DNA of 64,000 nucleotides, taken from NCBI RefSeq assembly GCF_001420695.1, contig NZ_LJJB01000007.1, positions 1,790,990-1,854,989 on the forward strand. Direction: 5' to 3'. Below are positions 51,838 through 60,018 of this stretch, piece by piece. The position numbers and the translations under genes are program-made. Within the stretch, counting starts at the first letter, position 1. Each line of letters starts with the position of its first letter. Source of the DNA: Brevibacillus choshinensis. GTDB lineage: Bacteria > Bacillota > Bacilli > Brevibacillales > Brevibacillaceae. The notes under the pieces are model-generated. The model worked only from the letters and a program-made list of their open reading frames with translations. It was not told where the DNA came from and made no database searches.

Positions 51838-51898
51838 CCTTCAAGGAAAACAGCAGCATCTCTCTTTGCTGGTTTCCCTGAAGGGGATTCCTTTTTAT
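51838..51898 (+). terminator. Terminator of the two-gene small-protein operon
   Basis: CCTTCA...GGAAA...CAGCA pairs with TGCTG...TTTCC...TGAAGG, a long stem with bulges, followed by CTTTTTATTT. Confidence 0.7.
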
Positions 51899-51911
51899 TT
51901 GAAACGTTTGA

Positions 51912-52106
51912 TCATCTTTCTCAGAATTAATCCAGAACGAACAACTGGAGGTTCATGAGATTGCTGCTTTTAAGACAGTATGCTTGACCAAATCCAAGAC
52001 CATGCAAGTGCTGGTTACCGATGAAGCGTTGAAACAGCTATTGGCAGAGGATGTCGCAGTGTCCATCAGACTTGAAGACACATGTCAGGTATTCTTCAAA
52101 AAATGA
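51912..52106 (+). pseudogene. Coat-associated small protein gene lacking a start codon
   Basis: A 64-codon open frame reads LIQNEQLEVHEIAAFKTVCL, TKSKTMQVLVTDEALKQLLA and ends at TGA 52106, overlapping cotF by 25 nt. The pattern resembles small proteins encoded just before CotF in Paenibacillaceae. No ATG/GTG/TTG with a ribosome site opens the frame, so the 5' end is lost or mutated. Confidence 0.45.
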
Positions 52107-52333
52107 TGGGTATAGGTGGCATGACGGATCAAGTGGTGGCCATGGACTTGCTCATCGCAGCAAAGAGTGGTGTGCGAAATTATGCCATGGCACTCACGGA
52201 TACAGGCACCCCGGAAATAAAAGCTACGCTGACAAAGCAATTGGAGGAAGCAATCGATTTGCACGAAAAAATCAGCATGTATTTGATTGAGCTAGGCTGG
52301 TACCACCCATGGTATGTGAGCAGATTCAGTTAA
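52082..52333 (+). CDS. CotF-family spore coat protein
   Basis: An 83-residue helical protein. GGMTDQVVAMDLLIAAKSGV and the C-terminal YLIELGWYHPWYV match the CotF (coat protein F) family, which forms ferritin-like helices in the inner coat. Weak ribosome site, consistent with coupling to the overlapping upstream frame. Terminator at 52342. Confidence 0.8.
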   Translation: MSGILQKMMGIGGMTDQVVAMDLLIAAKSGVRNYAMALTDTGTPEIKATLTKQLEEAIDLHEKISMYLIELGWYHPWYVSRFS

Positions 52334-52341
52334 TTTGCCAT

Positions 52342-52366
52342 AAAGCACCTGATAAAGGTGCTTTTT
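52342..52366 (+). terminator. Terminator of cotF
   Basis: AAAGCACCT-N5-AGGTGCTTTTT, a 9-bp perfect stem with T run. Confidence 0.88.
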
Positions 52367-52546
52367 CTATGCTCCTGGGATTTGCAGTCATTGCGGAGGT
52401 ATTTGAAAAATGAAAAATACTTTTCCCGAGAGGAATTTCCATTTGCAAACCTGTACTAGCTAAATGCAACTACAAGAAGAGGCTGCCAACAGTAAAATGG
52501 AGCAAGCTCGATACCGGACTCCATCGCGCAACAGGCAAAGCAAACC

Positions 52547-52972
52547 TTGCCTCTCCCCTGTGACGGATCCGATCCAAAAGGCAGCGCATACTACTGCTCC
52601 CCGGATACCGAAATTTTAACCAAAGGCTATGTCAATCTGACAGGAGCCGGCAACCAGGAGTTTCTCGTTTTGTACCTCTACAAGTCGGTCGAAGGCATCC
52701 CTTTTGAAGCGTACCTGACTCTTTTCCGCCAAACAAACGGAAAAGCGGTTCCGGTCAACACCGTCGAGCTGTACAAAGGAGAATCTACCGCGGAGCCGGG
52801 AGACGCCGTCTACGATCCGGGGCTAAAAAAAGTGTATGTGCACCGGTACGAGTTCAAGCTGATCACGGAAAACAACACATCCCGCTTCGGCAAAGGCGAA
52901 CTGCTGGAAGCCGCCATCGTGGAAGTGCAAAACGGTAAGCTAGTCAAAACAGGACAGCTCGCCAAAAAATAA
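52547..52972 (+). CDS. Hypothetical protein, probably 5'-truncated
   Basis: A 141-residue frame starting at a TTG without a ribosome site. The frame stays open upstream to TAA near 52494 (IPDSIAQQAKQTLPLPCDGS), so the true start is lost. The product is beta-rich and soluble, with two close cysteines (PCDGSDPKGSAYYC) that could form a disulfide, suggesting an exported protein that lost its signal peptide. GC-rich codons. No family recognised. Followed by a terminator. Confidence 0.5.
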   Translation: MPLPCDGSDPKGSAYYCSPDTEILTKGYVNLTGAGNQEFLVLYLYKSVEGIPFEAYLTLFRQTNGKAVPVNTVELYKGESTAEPGDAVYDPGLKKVYVHRYEFKLITENNTSRFGKGELLEAAIVEVQNGKLVKTGQLAKK

Positions 52973-52994
52973 CTCTTTATGCGCACAAGAAAAA

Positions 52995-53016
52995 CCGTCA
53001 GACTGGAATCTGACGG
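52995..53016. terminator. Terminator after the hypothetical gene
   Basis: CCGTCAGA and TCTGACGG form an 8-bp stem followed by CTTGTTTCTTT; it may also stop the minus-strand gene at 53039. Confidence 0.75.
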
Positions 53017-53038
53017 CTTGTTTCTTTATGAAGGGCAT

Positions 53039-53206
53039 TCAGGAAGATTTTCTCTGTGCGGAGTCCTTGGCCAAATGACTGTTGTACTTAATTGGATGGG
53101 AAAATCCATCATTGGAAAGGTTCTTAGTGGCAGAGGAGGCTTGGTTAGATGATACCGCCTCATTGCCTGAGAATCCCCAATGACGCAATTTTGCAACCTT
53201 GCTCAT
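53039..53206 (-). CDS. Small hydrophilic protein of 55 residues
   Basis: ATG 53206 opens a frame MSKVAKLRHWGFSGNEAVSS ending at TGA 53039, followed by a terminator hairpin on its 3' side. Ser/Asn/Lys-rich, no hydrophobic core, the kind of composition seen in minor small spore proteins. The ribosome site is poor, so this call is uncertain. Confidence 0.4.
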   Translation of the reverse strand: MSKVAKLRHWGFSGNEAVSSNQASSATKNLSNDGFSHPIKYNSHLAKDSAQRKSS

Positions 53207-53254
53207 AACTGGTAAAGGCTACGAGTAAAGCAAAGCAATCCAATCGGCAATTAA

Positions 53255-53340
53255 ACTAACGGGTTCGATATTTGAATAATTGAAAACAAAACAGCGGCAG
53301 TCTAGAACTTTATTTTCTTAGTCTACAACTATATTTTCAC
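53255..53340 (+). repeat. Dispersed repeat, copy 9
   Basis: ACTAACGGGTTCGATATTTG, then GCGGCAGTCTAGAACTTTAT and TTTCTTAGTCTACAACTATA. The hairpin arms are partly decayed. Confidence 0.7.
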
Positions 53341-53467
53341 AGTCTTATTTTAAACGCCTGTCGAGTTGTCTCGCAGATTTTTATCATATAATACTGAATA
53401 TTGACATTGTAGTCATTATTGCCTAGGATATTAGTACTAATAATGGCATAAAAGGGGTAGGGTTAAT

Positions 53468-53830
53468 ATGGCAAAAGGTTCGCTGATTGTTGGTTGGGGT
53501 GAAATCATTGCGGGGCGTGAGAAGGCGGCACAGGCCACTCTCAAAAATGCAATGCAATACTGTATTCGATTGCAACAGGAAGGAAAGATCGACCGCTTTG
53601 AGGTAGTAGCTCTTGAACCTCATGGCAGTGATCTCAACGGCTTCGTCCTTATCACAGGGGATAGGGAGACTGTAGCCCAACTGCGAGCAGAAGACGAGTT
53701 TGTCTCGGTTATGGTTGGAGTGCAGCTGGTACATCGGCATGTGAGAGTGGTTGGGGCCTACACAGGGGCTGAGTTGCAATCATTATTCGCAATGTGGGAT
53801 GAACAAGAGGATAAACTGCTCGTTGAATAA
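53468..53830 (+). CDS. Hypothetical 120-residue protein, ferredoxin-fold-like
   Basis: A soluble protein with alternating strands and helices (SLIVGWGEIIAGREKAAQAT, RFEVVALEPHGSDLNGFVLI, TGDRETVAQLR). The beta-alpha-beta pattern resembles dimeric alpha/beta-barrel proteins such as ABM or EthD types. No catalytic motif identified. ATG preceded by AGGGGTAGGG. After its TAA the same frame stays open for 35 codons with an Ig-like sequence (see next). Confidence 0.6.
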   Translation: MAKGSLIVGWGEIIAGREKAAQATLKNAMQYCIRLQQEGKIDRFEVVALEPHGSDLNGFVLITGDRETVAQLRAEDEFVSVMVGVQLVHRHVRVVGAYTGAELQSLFAMWDEQEDKLLVE

Positions 53831-53938
53831 AATGGTAATTTAATAAGAAGTACAGGACAAGGAACCATAACCATAAAAGGCGACGTGTTATATGGAGGTT
53901 CAGACCTGACAGTAACAGTCACAGACACAGTTAATTAA
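53831..53938 (+). other. Surface-protein-like coding fragment
   Basis: In frame with the preceding gene but after its stop, the DNA reads TGQGTITIKGDVLYGGSDLT then VTVTDTVN and TAA. It has the beta-strand texture of Ig-like or S-layer-associated domains and no start. Probably the C-terminal relic of a cell-surface protein, followed by its terminator at 53953. Confidence 0.35.
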
Positions 53939-53952
53939 ATCCAGCAACGATT

Positions 53953-53980
53953 CCCTTAGGAGAACTCCTAAGGGTCTTTT
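53953..53980 (+). terminator. Strong terminator
   Basis: CCCTTAGGAG-AA-CTCCTAAGGG followed by TCTTTTC. The remaining stretch to 54261 contains repeat copy 10 and no gene. Confidence 0.85.
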
Positions 53981-54099
53981 CTTGAAGGAGGTAAAATCGA
54001 TGGAGCAAGTTACTTCAGATAACGGCCAATATCTGAAGGTAACACTTAGCCAGTTACACGACTGCGATTTCCATTGCTTTGTTCTGATAGCATTATTGA

Positions 54100-54150
54100 G
54101 CTAACGGGTATCGATAGCGCAATAATAGACAGAAGGCAGCCAGCCTTGTA
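54100..54150 (+). repeat. Dispersed repeat, copy 10
   Basis: GCTAACGGGTATCGATAGCG, then AAGGCAGCCAGCCTT, a short hairpin-forming stretch (AAGGC/GCCTT). Confidence 0.7.
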
Positions 54151-54261
54151 CGTTAGTTAAAAGATTAGCTACCAGCAGCACGATCGGAAGCTTCCGACAA
54201 ACAAAAACTCAAGGTTTGCTAGGTCGGCGCTGGGGGCATACTCGATTGATGCGCTGCTGTT

Positions 54262-54516
54262 CTAAAGCGATTCTGTTCTATGGTTATCCAGGAGCGACTT
54301 TGTTTGGCAAAGTCGTTCGGTGAAGACGGAGCCCCAAAGCGAGACGACAATGAGCGTAACCGTTGCGATGATGGATAAGAGCAGGGGAGATATACTGGTT
54401 GCAAAAGGAAATAGTATAACCAGCATGATTATACCTGCTATATAGGGCGGAGGGACGACACCTGCTACAATTCGCATTGTTTCTGTATACGAACGGGCAG
54501 GGTAGTTGAAGATCAA
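54262..54516 (-). CDS. Small membrane protein of 84 residues
   Basis: Starts at TTG 54516, whose first bases overlap the TGA of the upstream 50-residue gene (TTGA), implying coupling. Two hydrophobic segments (YIAGIIMLVILFPFA and LLLSIIATVTLIVVSLWGSV) with a charged tail. No family recognised. No own ribosome site, consistent with coupled translation. Confidence 0.5.
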   Translation of the reverse strand: MIFNYPARSYTETMRIVAGVVPPPYIAGIIMLVILFPFATSISPLLLSIIATVTLIVVSLWGSVFTERLCQTKSLLDNHRTESL

Positions 54517-54665
54517 ATACGGTAAGCCACTCTATTGATGGTTGGCGTCAGTGTTAAAACAAATTCCTTTTCTGCAAAACTGTTATTTTCACAGATTGGA
54601 ATCAGGATGGTTATTTCAGTTCCTTCAACGTTCCCTCGTGCGGCTTTTTTCAATGGATCGAGCAT
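54513..54665 (-). CDS. Small protein of 50 residues
   Basis: ATG 54665 is preceded by GAGAGGTTACC. The product (MLDPLKKAARGNVEGTEITI ... VLTLTPTINRVAYRI) is amphipathic and soluble. It forms a two-gene overlapping operon with the 84-residue membrane protein. It diverges from the alpha/beta hydrolase gene 66 nt away. Function unknown. Confidence 0.5.
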   Translation of the reverse strand: MLDPLKKAARGNVEGTEITILIPICENNSFAEKEFVLTLTPTINRVAYRI

Positions 54666-54731
54666 GGTAACCTCTCAAACGCAGTGGGCATAAGCTGATC
54701 ATATATGTCGATTTGAGAGGATGTCTTTTAC

Positions 54732-55619
54732 ATGTTTCCTTATCTCCATACAAATCATCAACTCCCCTATCCCAATTATAGGTTTATCCCCCTCGCTTAT
54801 TATAACTCTCCTTATTCTGAAGGATGGCGGCCTTGGAGCAATGGTGCCATAGACTCGGATGAGAGATACCGTTTACCCGCACCGCAACGACTTACCTTCG
54901 TGCTTGTGCATGGCTCTTGGGCAGATGCTCACTTCTGGGACGGCGTAGCGGCGGTGCTGCGCAGTCAAGGGCATGCCGTCTATACGCCGGAATACGCAGG
55001 TCACGGTAAAGATCCGAACAAAGATGTCACGCATGCGATGATCACGAAATCTGTCGTTGATTTTATTACGAAACTGAACCTGCGAAACTTCGTTCTCGTC
55101 GGGCACAGCTTCGGCGGTACTGTCATCCAAAAGGTTGCAGAACAAGTACCGGATCGCATCAATCGCCTCGTCTTCTGGGACGCGTTCGTACTGAAAGATG
55201 GCGAATCTCTTGCCGATGAGTTACCACCCCAAACGAGACAGGGTTTCGAGCAACTCAGAGCAGGCTCGAATGATGATACAATCATGCTTCCATTTCCACT
55301 GTTTCGGGATTTGTTCGTCAATACAGCCACGTTGGAGGAAGCCAGACGGATGTATGCAGGCGTCACTCCGGAACCGGCTAGACCGCTTTTCGAGAAGCTG
55401 GATCTTAAAAAGTTTTATGAGTTGCCTACACCGAAAAGTTATGTATACTTTTTCCAAGACAATGCATTGCCACAAGGAGAGGGCTTTGGCTGGAATCCGC
55501 ATATGTCCACCCGGCTCGGCCAGTTCCGCCTTATCGTCGGTGACGGGGACCACTTTACAGATACTCGAACAAGGCCGGACATGGTGGCGCAGAAGTTTTA
55601 CGAGGCGGGCCGGGACTGA
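54732..55619 (+). CDS. Alpha/beta-fold hydrolase
   Basis: A 295-residue hydrolase. After a ~50-residue Tyr/Pro-rich leader it shows FVLVHGSWADAHFWDGV (oxyanion loop), the nucleophile elbow VGHSFGGTV and a late DGDHF segment with the catalytic His. It resembles esterase/methylesterase proteins of the salicylate-binding type. The leader is not a signal peptide; an alternative start inside it cannot be excluded. GAGAGG lies upstream. Substrate unknown. Confidence 0.85.
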   Translation: MFPYLHTNHQLPYPNYRFIPLAYYNSPYSEGWRPWSNGAIDSDERYRLPAPQRLTFVLVHGSWADAHFWDGVAAVLRSQGHAVYTPEYAGHGKDPNKDVTHAMITKSVVDFITKLNLRNFVLVGHSFGGTVIQKVAEQVPDRINRLVFWDAFVLKDGESLADELPPQTRQGFEQLRAGSNDDTIMLPFPLFRDLFVNTATLEEARRMYAGVTPEPARPLFEKLDLKKFYELPTPKSYVYFFQDNALPQGEGFGWNPHMSTRLGQFRLIVGDGDHFTDTRTRPDMVAQKFYEAGRD

Positions 55620-55962
55620 CGTGTTGTAAGAGCATTTTATTGTGTGGCCAGAGCAAGATCGATCCGTAATTCGCCAAGATTCGTGAATTGATCGAAAAGG
55701 AAACAAGAGGTGTTTAAAAAAGGCCATCATTTGCAGGGTGCCCCTTAAGTACTTACTGCTCCACTGTGTAATTTGTATTTGTGGATACAATTTTAAGTTG
55801 GGCTAGATTCACTTGGCTTTCCATTGCTTGCTTAATACCACGGTAAATAATGGAGCTTAAAGTTAAGGATATGCTTCAACTAACGGGGGGCGATAATATA
55901 AAAAAAGGGTGGAATAAACTGGAGCCGTCTTTCATATTGGTCATGGAGAGGGGAGGGAGAGT
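55620..55962. other. Intergenic stretch with repeat copy 11
   Basis: No gene with start and ribosome site is seen. A minus-strand open frame around 55750-55860 (GIKQAMESQVNLAQLKIV) has no plausible start. TTGTAT-N5-ATACAA at 55776-55792 is a small inverted repeat. ACTAACGGGGGGCGATAATA at 55879 is a left-module copy of the dispersed repeat. Confidence 0.5.
55879..55898 (+). repeat. Dispersed repeat, copy 11 (left module)
   Basis: ACTAACGGGGGGCGATAATA, 84 nt before cotA; no hairpin part. Confidence 0.55.
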
Positions 55963-57716
55963 ATGGTACAACCTTTAGATCCGAAACGGATTCCTAAATA
56001 CGTTAATCAACTTGTTATCCCACCGGTATATATGCCTACTATTCTTAGACAGCCAATGACTGGTGAAGTGATCGGTCATGCTTATCAAATCGAGGTGAGC
56101 GAGTTTCAGCAGCAAATCTTACCGCCTGGATTCGGCACAACAAAAGTGTTCGGTTATGGTGGAATGATACAGAACCCGCATACAGGAAGAGCTTTTTACT
56201 ATCGGAGCGCTCCTGGCCCTACGTTTGAAGCTGTCAGAGGAATTCCATTACATGTTCAATGGATAAACAACATTACCGGTCCCCATTTTCTCCCGGTTGA
56301 TCCTACACTCGATTGGGCAAACCCAAATTCCATGGCAATTCCACGCCCACCAGCTCCGTCATTTCCACCAGGTTTTCCCCAAGCACAGCAACCTGTACCG
56401 ATTGTTCCTCATTTACACGGAGGCGAGAACCCATCTTATTATGACGGTAATCCTGATGCTTGGTGGACTGCAGATGGAAGGACCGGCATAGCATTCGTTA
56501 CAGATACCTACATCTTCCCGAATGTACAACAGCCTACCACCCTCTGGTATCATGACCACACTATGGGCATGACGCGTTTGAACAATTACGCGGGACTGAC
56601 AGGGTTATATGTACTCCGTGAACTGGATGACTGTATCTTCCCAGTGGAGAAAATGAGATTTTACTAAACATTCAGGACCGATCTTTTCTTGAGGATGGTT
56701 CTCTTTACTATGCTCGTGTTGGGAAGAACCCAAGTATCCATCCCTACTGGGTTTCTGAGCTTTTTGGAAACACGATTATGGTGAATGGAAAGGTGTGGCC
56801 AAACCTTCATGTCAATCCTCAACAATATCGTTTTCGTTTGCTGAATGGTTCGAATGCACGCTTTTATCATTTGCAGCTTTCCAATCAGCAGACATTTATC
56901 CAAATTGGTACCGATGGTGGGTATTTGCCGCAGCCGGTAGAACTATCCTCCCTTTTGCTTGCCCCGGCTGAACGGGCCGATATTCTTATTGATTTTTCTG
57001 AGATGGCTCCTGGTACAAAAGTGATATTAACGAATAATGCTAAAGCACCTTTCCCCGATGGAACAACACCAGACCCGCAGACTGTCGGTCAAATCATGCA
57101 ATTTACTGTCATTAATGCACCCGTCATACCGCAAAAGAAATTGCCGCCTGTCCTTAACCACATGCCGCAATTAACGCCAACAAAAACGAGAACGTTGACT
57201 TTATTCGAACTGATGGGACCCACTGGTTCGTTGGGACTAACGCTAGATGGCCAATTCTGGCGAAATTCCGTTTCTGAGCTACCTCAGGCGAGTTCTACAG
57301 AAGAGTGGCAAGTGGCGAACCTCACCACTGATACTCATCCCATCCATCTTCATCTTATTCAGTTCCTGCTCGTTGGCCGCCAGAAATTCCGATCTGACGA
57401 TTATTTGCGAGACTGGAAGAGACTCAATCAGACGACACCTCCGGGAACTCCACCTTATTATAGTAAGCCCAAGACACTGTCAATTGAACCCTATTTGCAA
57501 GGTCAGCCGATTGCGCCTCCCCAAAATGAGAGAGGCTGGAAGGATACCATAAAAATGTATCCTGGAGAAGTTACGACGATAAGAGCTCGGTTTGCATCTC
57601 AGGATGGCAGTCCCTTTCCATTCGACCCTAGTATTGGGCCGGGATATGTATGGCATTGTCATATGCTTGAACACGAGGATAATGAAATGATGAGACCATT
57701 GAAGATATTGCCTTGA
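55963..57716 (+). pseudogene. cotA: CotA-like multicopper oxidase, one-base frameshift
   Basis: The first frame (234 codons) carries VPHLHGG (type 2/3 copper) and LWYHDHTMG, and stops at 56665 after RELDD. The second frame picks up LYLPSGENEILLNIQDRSFL from ~56625 and runs to 57716 with HPIHLHLIQF and WHCHMLEHEDNEMM, the remaining copper ligands. One missing base near 56624 explains the break; joined, the protein is ~583 residues with all four copper motifs. CotA is an outer-coat laccase giving the brown spore pigment and bilirubin-oxidase activity. Either a recent inactivation or a sequencing error. Confidence 0.88.
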
Positions 57717-57777
57717 AGATCTTTGAAAGGTATTGCTTTCGTTTAAGGATTACACTAGTTAACTTAATAACAGTAAG

Positions 57778-57820
57778 GCCGGTTAAACCTTGACATGGGG
57801 ATAATCGGCTTTTTGTATTT
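57778..57820 (+). terminator. Terminator of cotA
   Basis: GCCGGTTA (57778-57785) pairs with TAATCGGC (57803-57810) with one mismatch, followed by TTTTTGTATTTTT. Confidence 0.6.
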
Positions 57821-57853
57821 TTATTTGAAGTTTCCCGATCATGTTTGGTCTGT

Positions 57854-58936
57854 CTAGCTCTTCGTTTTGAGGAGTCCTTCATTCTGAACAATCGTATTGA
57901 TTTGGATGGTCATTTTCATATTTGGGTAATAATCTGATCTCCAATGCTCTAGGCGATCGCGGGGAATCTTTGCTCGGAAAAGCTGACCGACTCCTAAAAT
58001 ATCGGCTTTAACAGATTGGGTTTTGCGGAACAATCGCTGAAATCGACCAGTCAGTAATGCTTCAAGTTCTTGTTTGATCATGGTTACAGACGCAGCACCC
58101 TTGGTTTCCAGAATGGTAATCTTTAGCTTTAGGTTGCTGTTCAAAATAACCTGATTCCCCACAACAGAGCTGCTGTGGGATATTTTTTCCGCTAGGATTC
58201 GCACGGAAGCATGGTCCATTACTTCGATTTTCCCTTGCGTGCCTAATCCAATAAACGTGTTGACCAACAAAGTTTCGTCTGAAGTAATTTTGCCAACCAT
58301 CTTTCCATTCCTTATAACGGCCGAGCCGGTGCTTGCTATGGCCGTCGTTTGGCCGGGCTTGATCATGGGGATGGCTACGTCATTGGTGTAAGAGTGAAGG
58401 CTGCGGAAAACTTGCCAAATTCGCGTTAGTGCCACATCGGGGGACCAACCGGCATTTTTCTCAAAAAAATTATAGACATCCATTCCGTTTTGCGTGGATG
58501 AGGATTTCAACTTATCGAACAATGGCCCCAGTCTTTCTTCACTTATGGCCATGATTGTCTTTGAAGATATATCACGGGCTCGCATAAAGCTCGAAATGCT
58601 GTCCCCCAAACCTTTTTCCGCTAACGCTCGCTCGAATACGATGACCTTTAAATGTAGGAGATCAACTTGTATCTCCATATTTTTGCTGATCCGGTCCAAG
58701 ATTTCGTTAATCGTTTTTCCAGTACCGGTTACGATCCTGACATTAGTCCGGCTTTGATTCATATTCGGGATCAGAAGATAAATTTTATAACCACCATCTC
58801 CATTTTCCAGGCCCATTACAATCGGCAACGCCCGGTGATTGATGTCTTTATTGATCGAGCATCCGCTAGAGACAATCAGGTATCCAGCCATCAAGAGTAC
58901 CTTTAAAAGATAATGGACATGGTCTTTTGTAATCAT
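57854..58936 (-). CDS. GerAC-family germination lipoprotein
   Basis: A 360-residue Ger(x)C protein: signal peptide with lipobox VSSGC (Cys ~21), then the family's three-domain body (VIVFERALAEKGL, DVALTRIWQVFRSL). It is the C subunit of a GerA-type germinant receptor in the spore inner membrane. ATG 58936 overlaps the gerAB stop (ATGA) and follows AAGGAG; a longer upstream frame is an artefact of that overlap. C-terminal end INTIVQNEGLL is typical. Confidence 0.9.
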   Translation of the reverse strand: MITKDHVHYLLKVLLMAGYLIVSSGCSINKDINHRALPIVMGLENGDGGYKIYLLIPNMNQSRTNVRIVTGTGKTINEILDRISKNMEIQVDLLHLKVIVFERALAEKGLGDSISSFMRARDISSKTIMAISEERLGPLFDKLKSSSTQNGMDVYNFFEKNAGWSPDVALTRIWQVFRSLHSYTNDVAIPMIKPGQTTAIASTGSAVIRNGKMVGKITSDETLLVNTFIGLGTQGKIEVMDHASVRILAEKISHSSSVVGNQVILNSNLKLKITILETKGAASVTMIKQELEALLTGRFQRLFRKTQSVKADILGVGQLFRAKIPRDRLEHWRSDYYPNMKMTIQINTIVQNEGLLKTKS

Positions 58937-60018
58937 GGACAAGCTACTCCTTTTCGATGATGACGAATTCCCAAAACAAGCGTGACAAGCGGAATGACTG
59001 TCATAACATATAGGCGCAAATAGGTGTTCCACCAAAGCAACTGCTGAACAGATTTCCAATCTGGAATTTGCAAACAAACAATAAATATGGCTAGAGCCAG
59101 TAAGAGATTTGCATGTACTGGTTGGATAAATGGGAAGCCCCTCCGAATTAGCAGGGTGGTCTTCCACATAACTATTGATAGAAAGAGTAAAACGAAGCAA
59201 ATCAAACTAATCATGAAAAACATAGTGATCCGGTCAAACATCAACCAAGTTACATTTACCGTATCGATTGCCATAACGAAAGGGAATTGAAACTTGGATG
59301 CAGTATTTTGTCCGAACGTTAAAAGTGGGATGTAAGTCGATATCAGAAATAAAGGGAGAAGCACAGCGCTGGCCCACATCACCTTGTGGCGTTTGTATGG
59401 AATAGAAGGGGGAATAAAACCCAGGAACATGAACCCGCCCGTGAAAGCAAACATGCTGAGCAAGTAAGGACGGCTGACTATGTACGAAAGAGATGCAGCT
59501 TGCTCGTCCATCAAAGGAAAAGCATAATACCAATCTACATTTTGAAAGGAAAGGCAAAAGATTAATAGAAGGATGGGAAGAAATAGAACGGCGACAAGCA
59601 CTCCTGTTCTGAAAAGCGTTTCAATGCCTAGAGCACAAATAAGTACGGCTACAGCCAGCAGGAGGGCCATTATCGCCCACATCTGCATGTTAGCTAGGAA
59701 AATAAGCGTTATAATTTCCGAATAAGCACGGACCGTAATGACGAGTATCATCACGAAATAAACAGTAACGGGAAGCAACAAAATAACCGTAAAAACTTTG
59801 CCCATTACCAGAAACATATCGATTACGTTTTTAGGCGCTGCATAGCTTAATCCTTTCGTATATACGCCGATCACTATGACATGACATGCAAATCCAAGCA
59901 ATATCGCGCTCCAATGACCAACAGGAACGCTTTCGATGATGTCTGTCGGATACATGAAAAATATCAGACCTATATGTGTTAGGAGATACATGGTTATCAC
60001 TTGTAAACTTTTATCCAT
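58933..60018 (-). CDS. GerAB-family germinant receptor permease subunit
   Basis: A 361-residue APC-superfamily membrane protein with ten hydrophobic segments (LQVITMYLLTHIGLIFFMYP at the start, VTWLMFDRITMFFMISLICF near 290). It forms the ligand-binding B subunit of the receptor. ATG 60018 has AAGGGG upstream and overlaps the gerAA end by 8 nt. A diverged partial copy of its C-terminal third lies at 63529-63780. Confidence 0.9.
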   Translation of the reverse strand: MDKSLQVITMYLLTHIGLIFFMYPTDIIESVPVGHWSAILLGFACHVIVIGVYTKGLSYAAPKNVIDMFLVMGKVFTVILLLPVTVYFVMILVITVRAYSEIITLIFLANMQMWAIMALLLAVAVLICALGIETLFRTGVLVAVLFLPILLLIFCLSFQNVDWYYAFPLMDEQAASLSYIVSRPYLLSMFAFTGGFMFLGFIPPSIPYKRHKVMWASAVLLPLFLISTYIPLLTFGQNTASKFQFPFVMAIDTVNVTWLMFDRITMFFMISLICFVLLFLSIVMWKTTLLIRRGFPFIQPVHANLLLALAIFIVCLQIPDWKSVQQLLWWNTYLRLYVMTVIPLVTLVLGIRHHRKGVACP

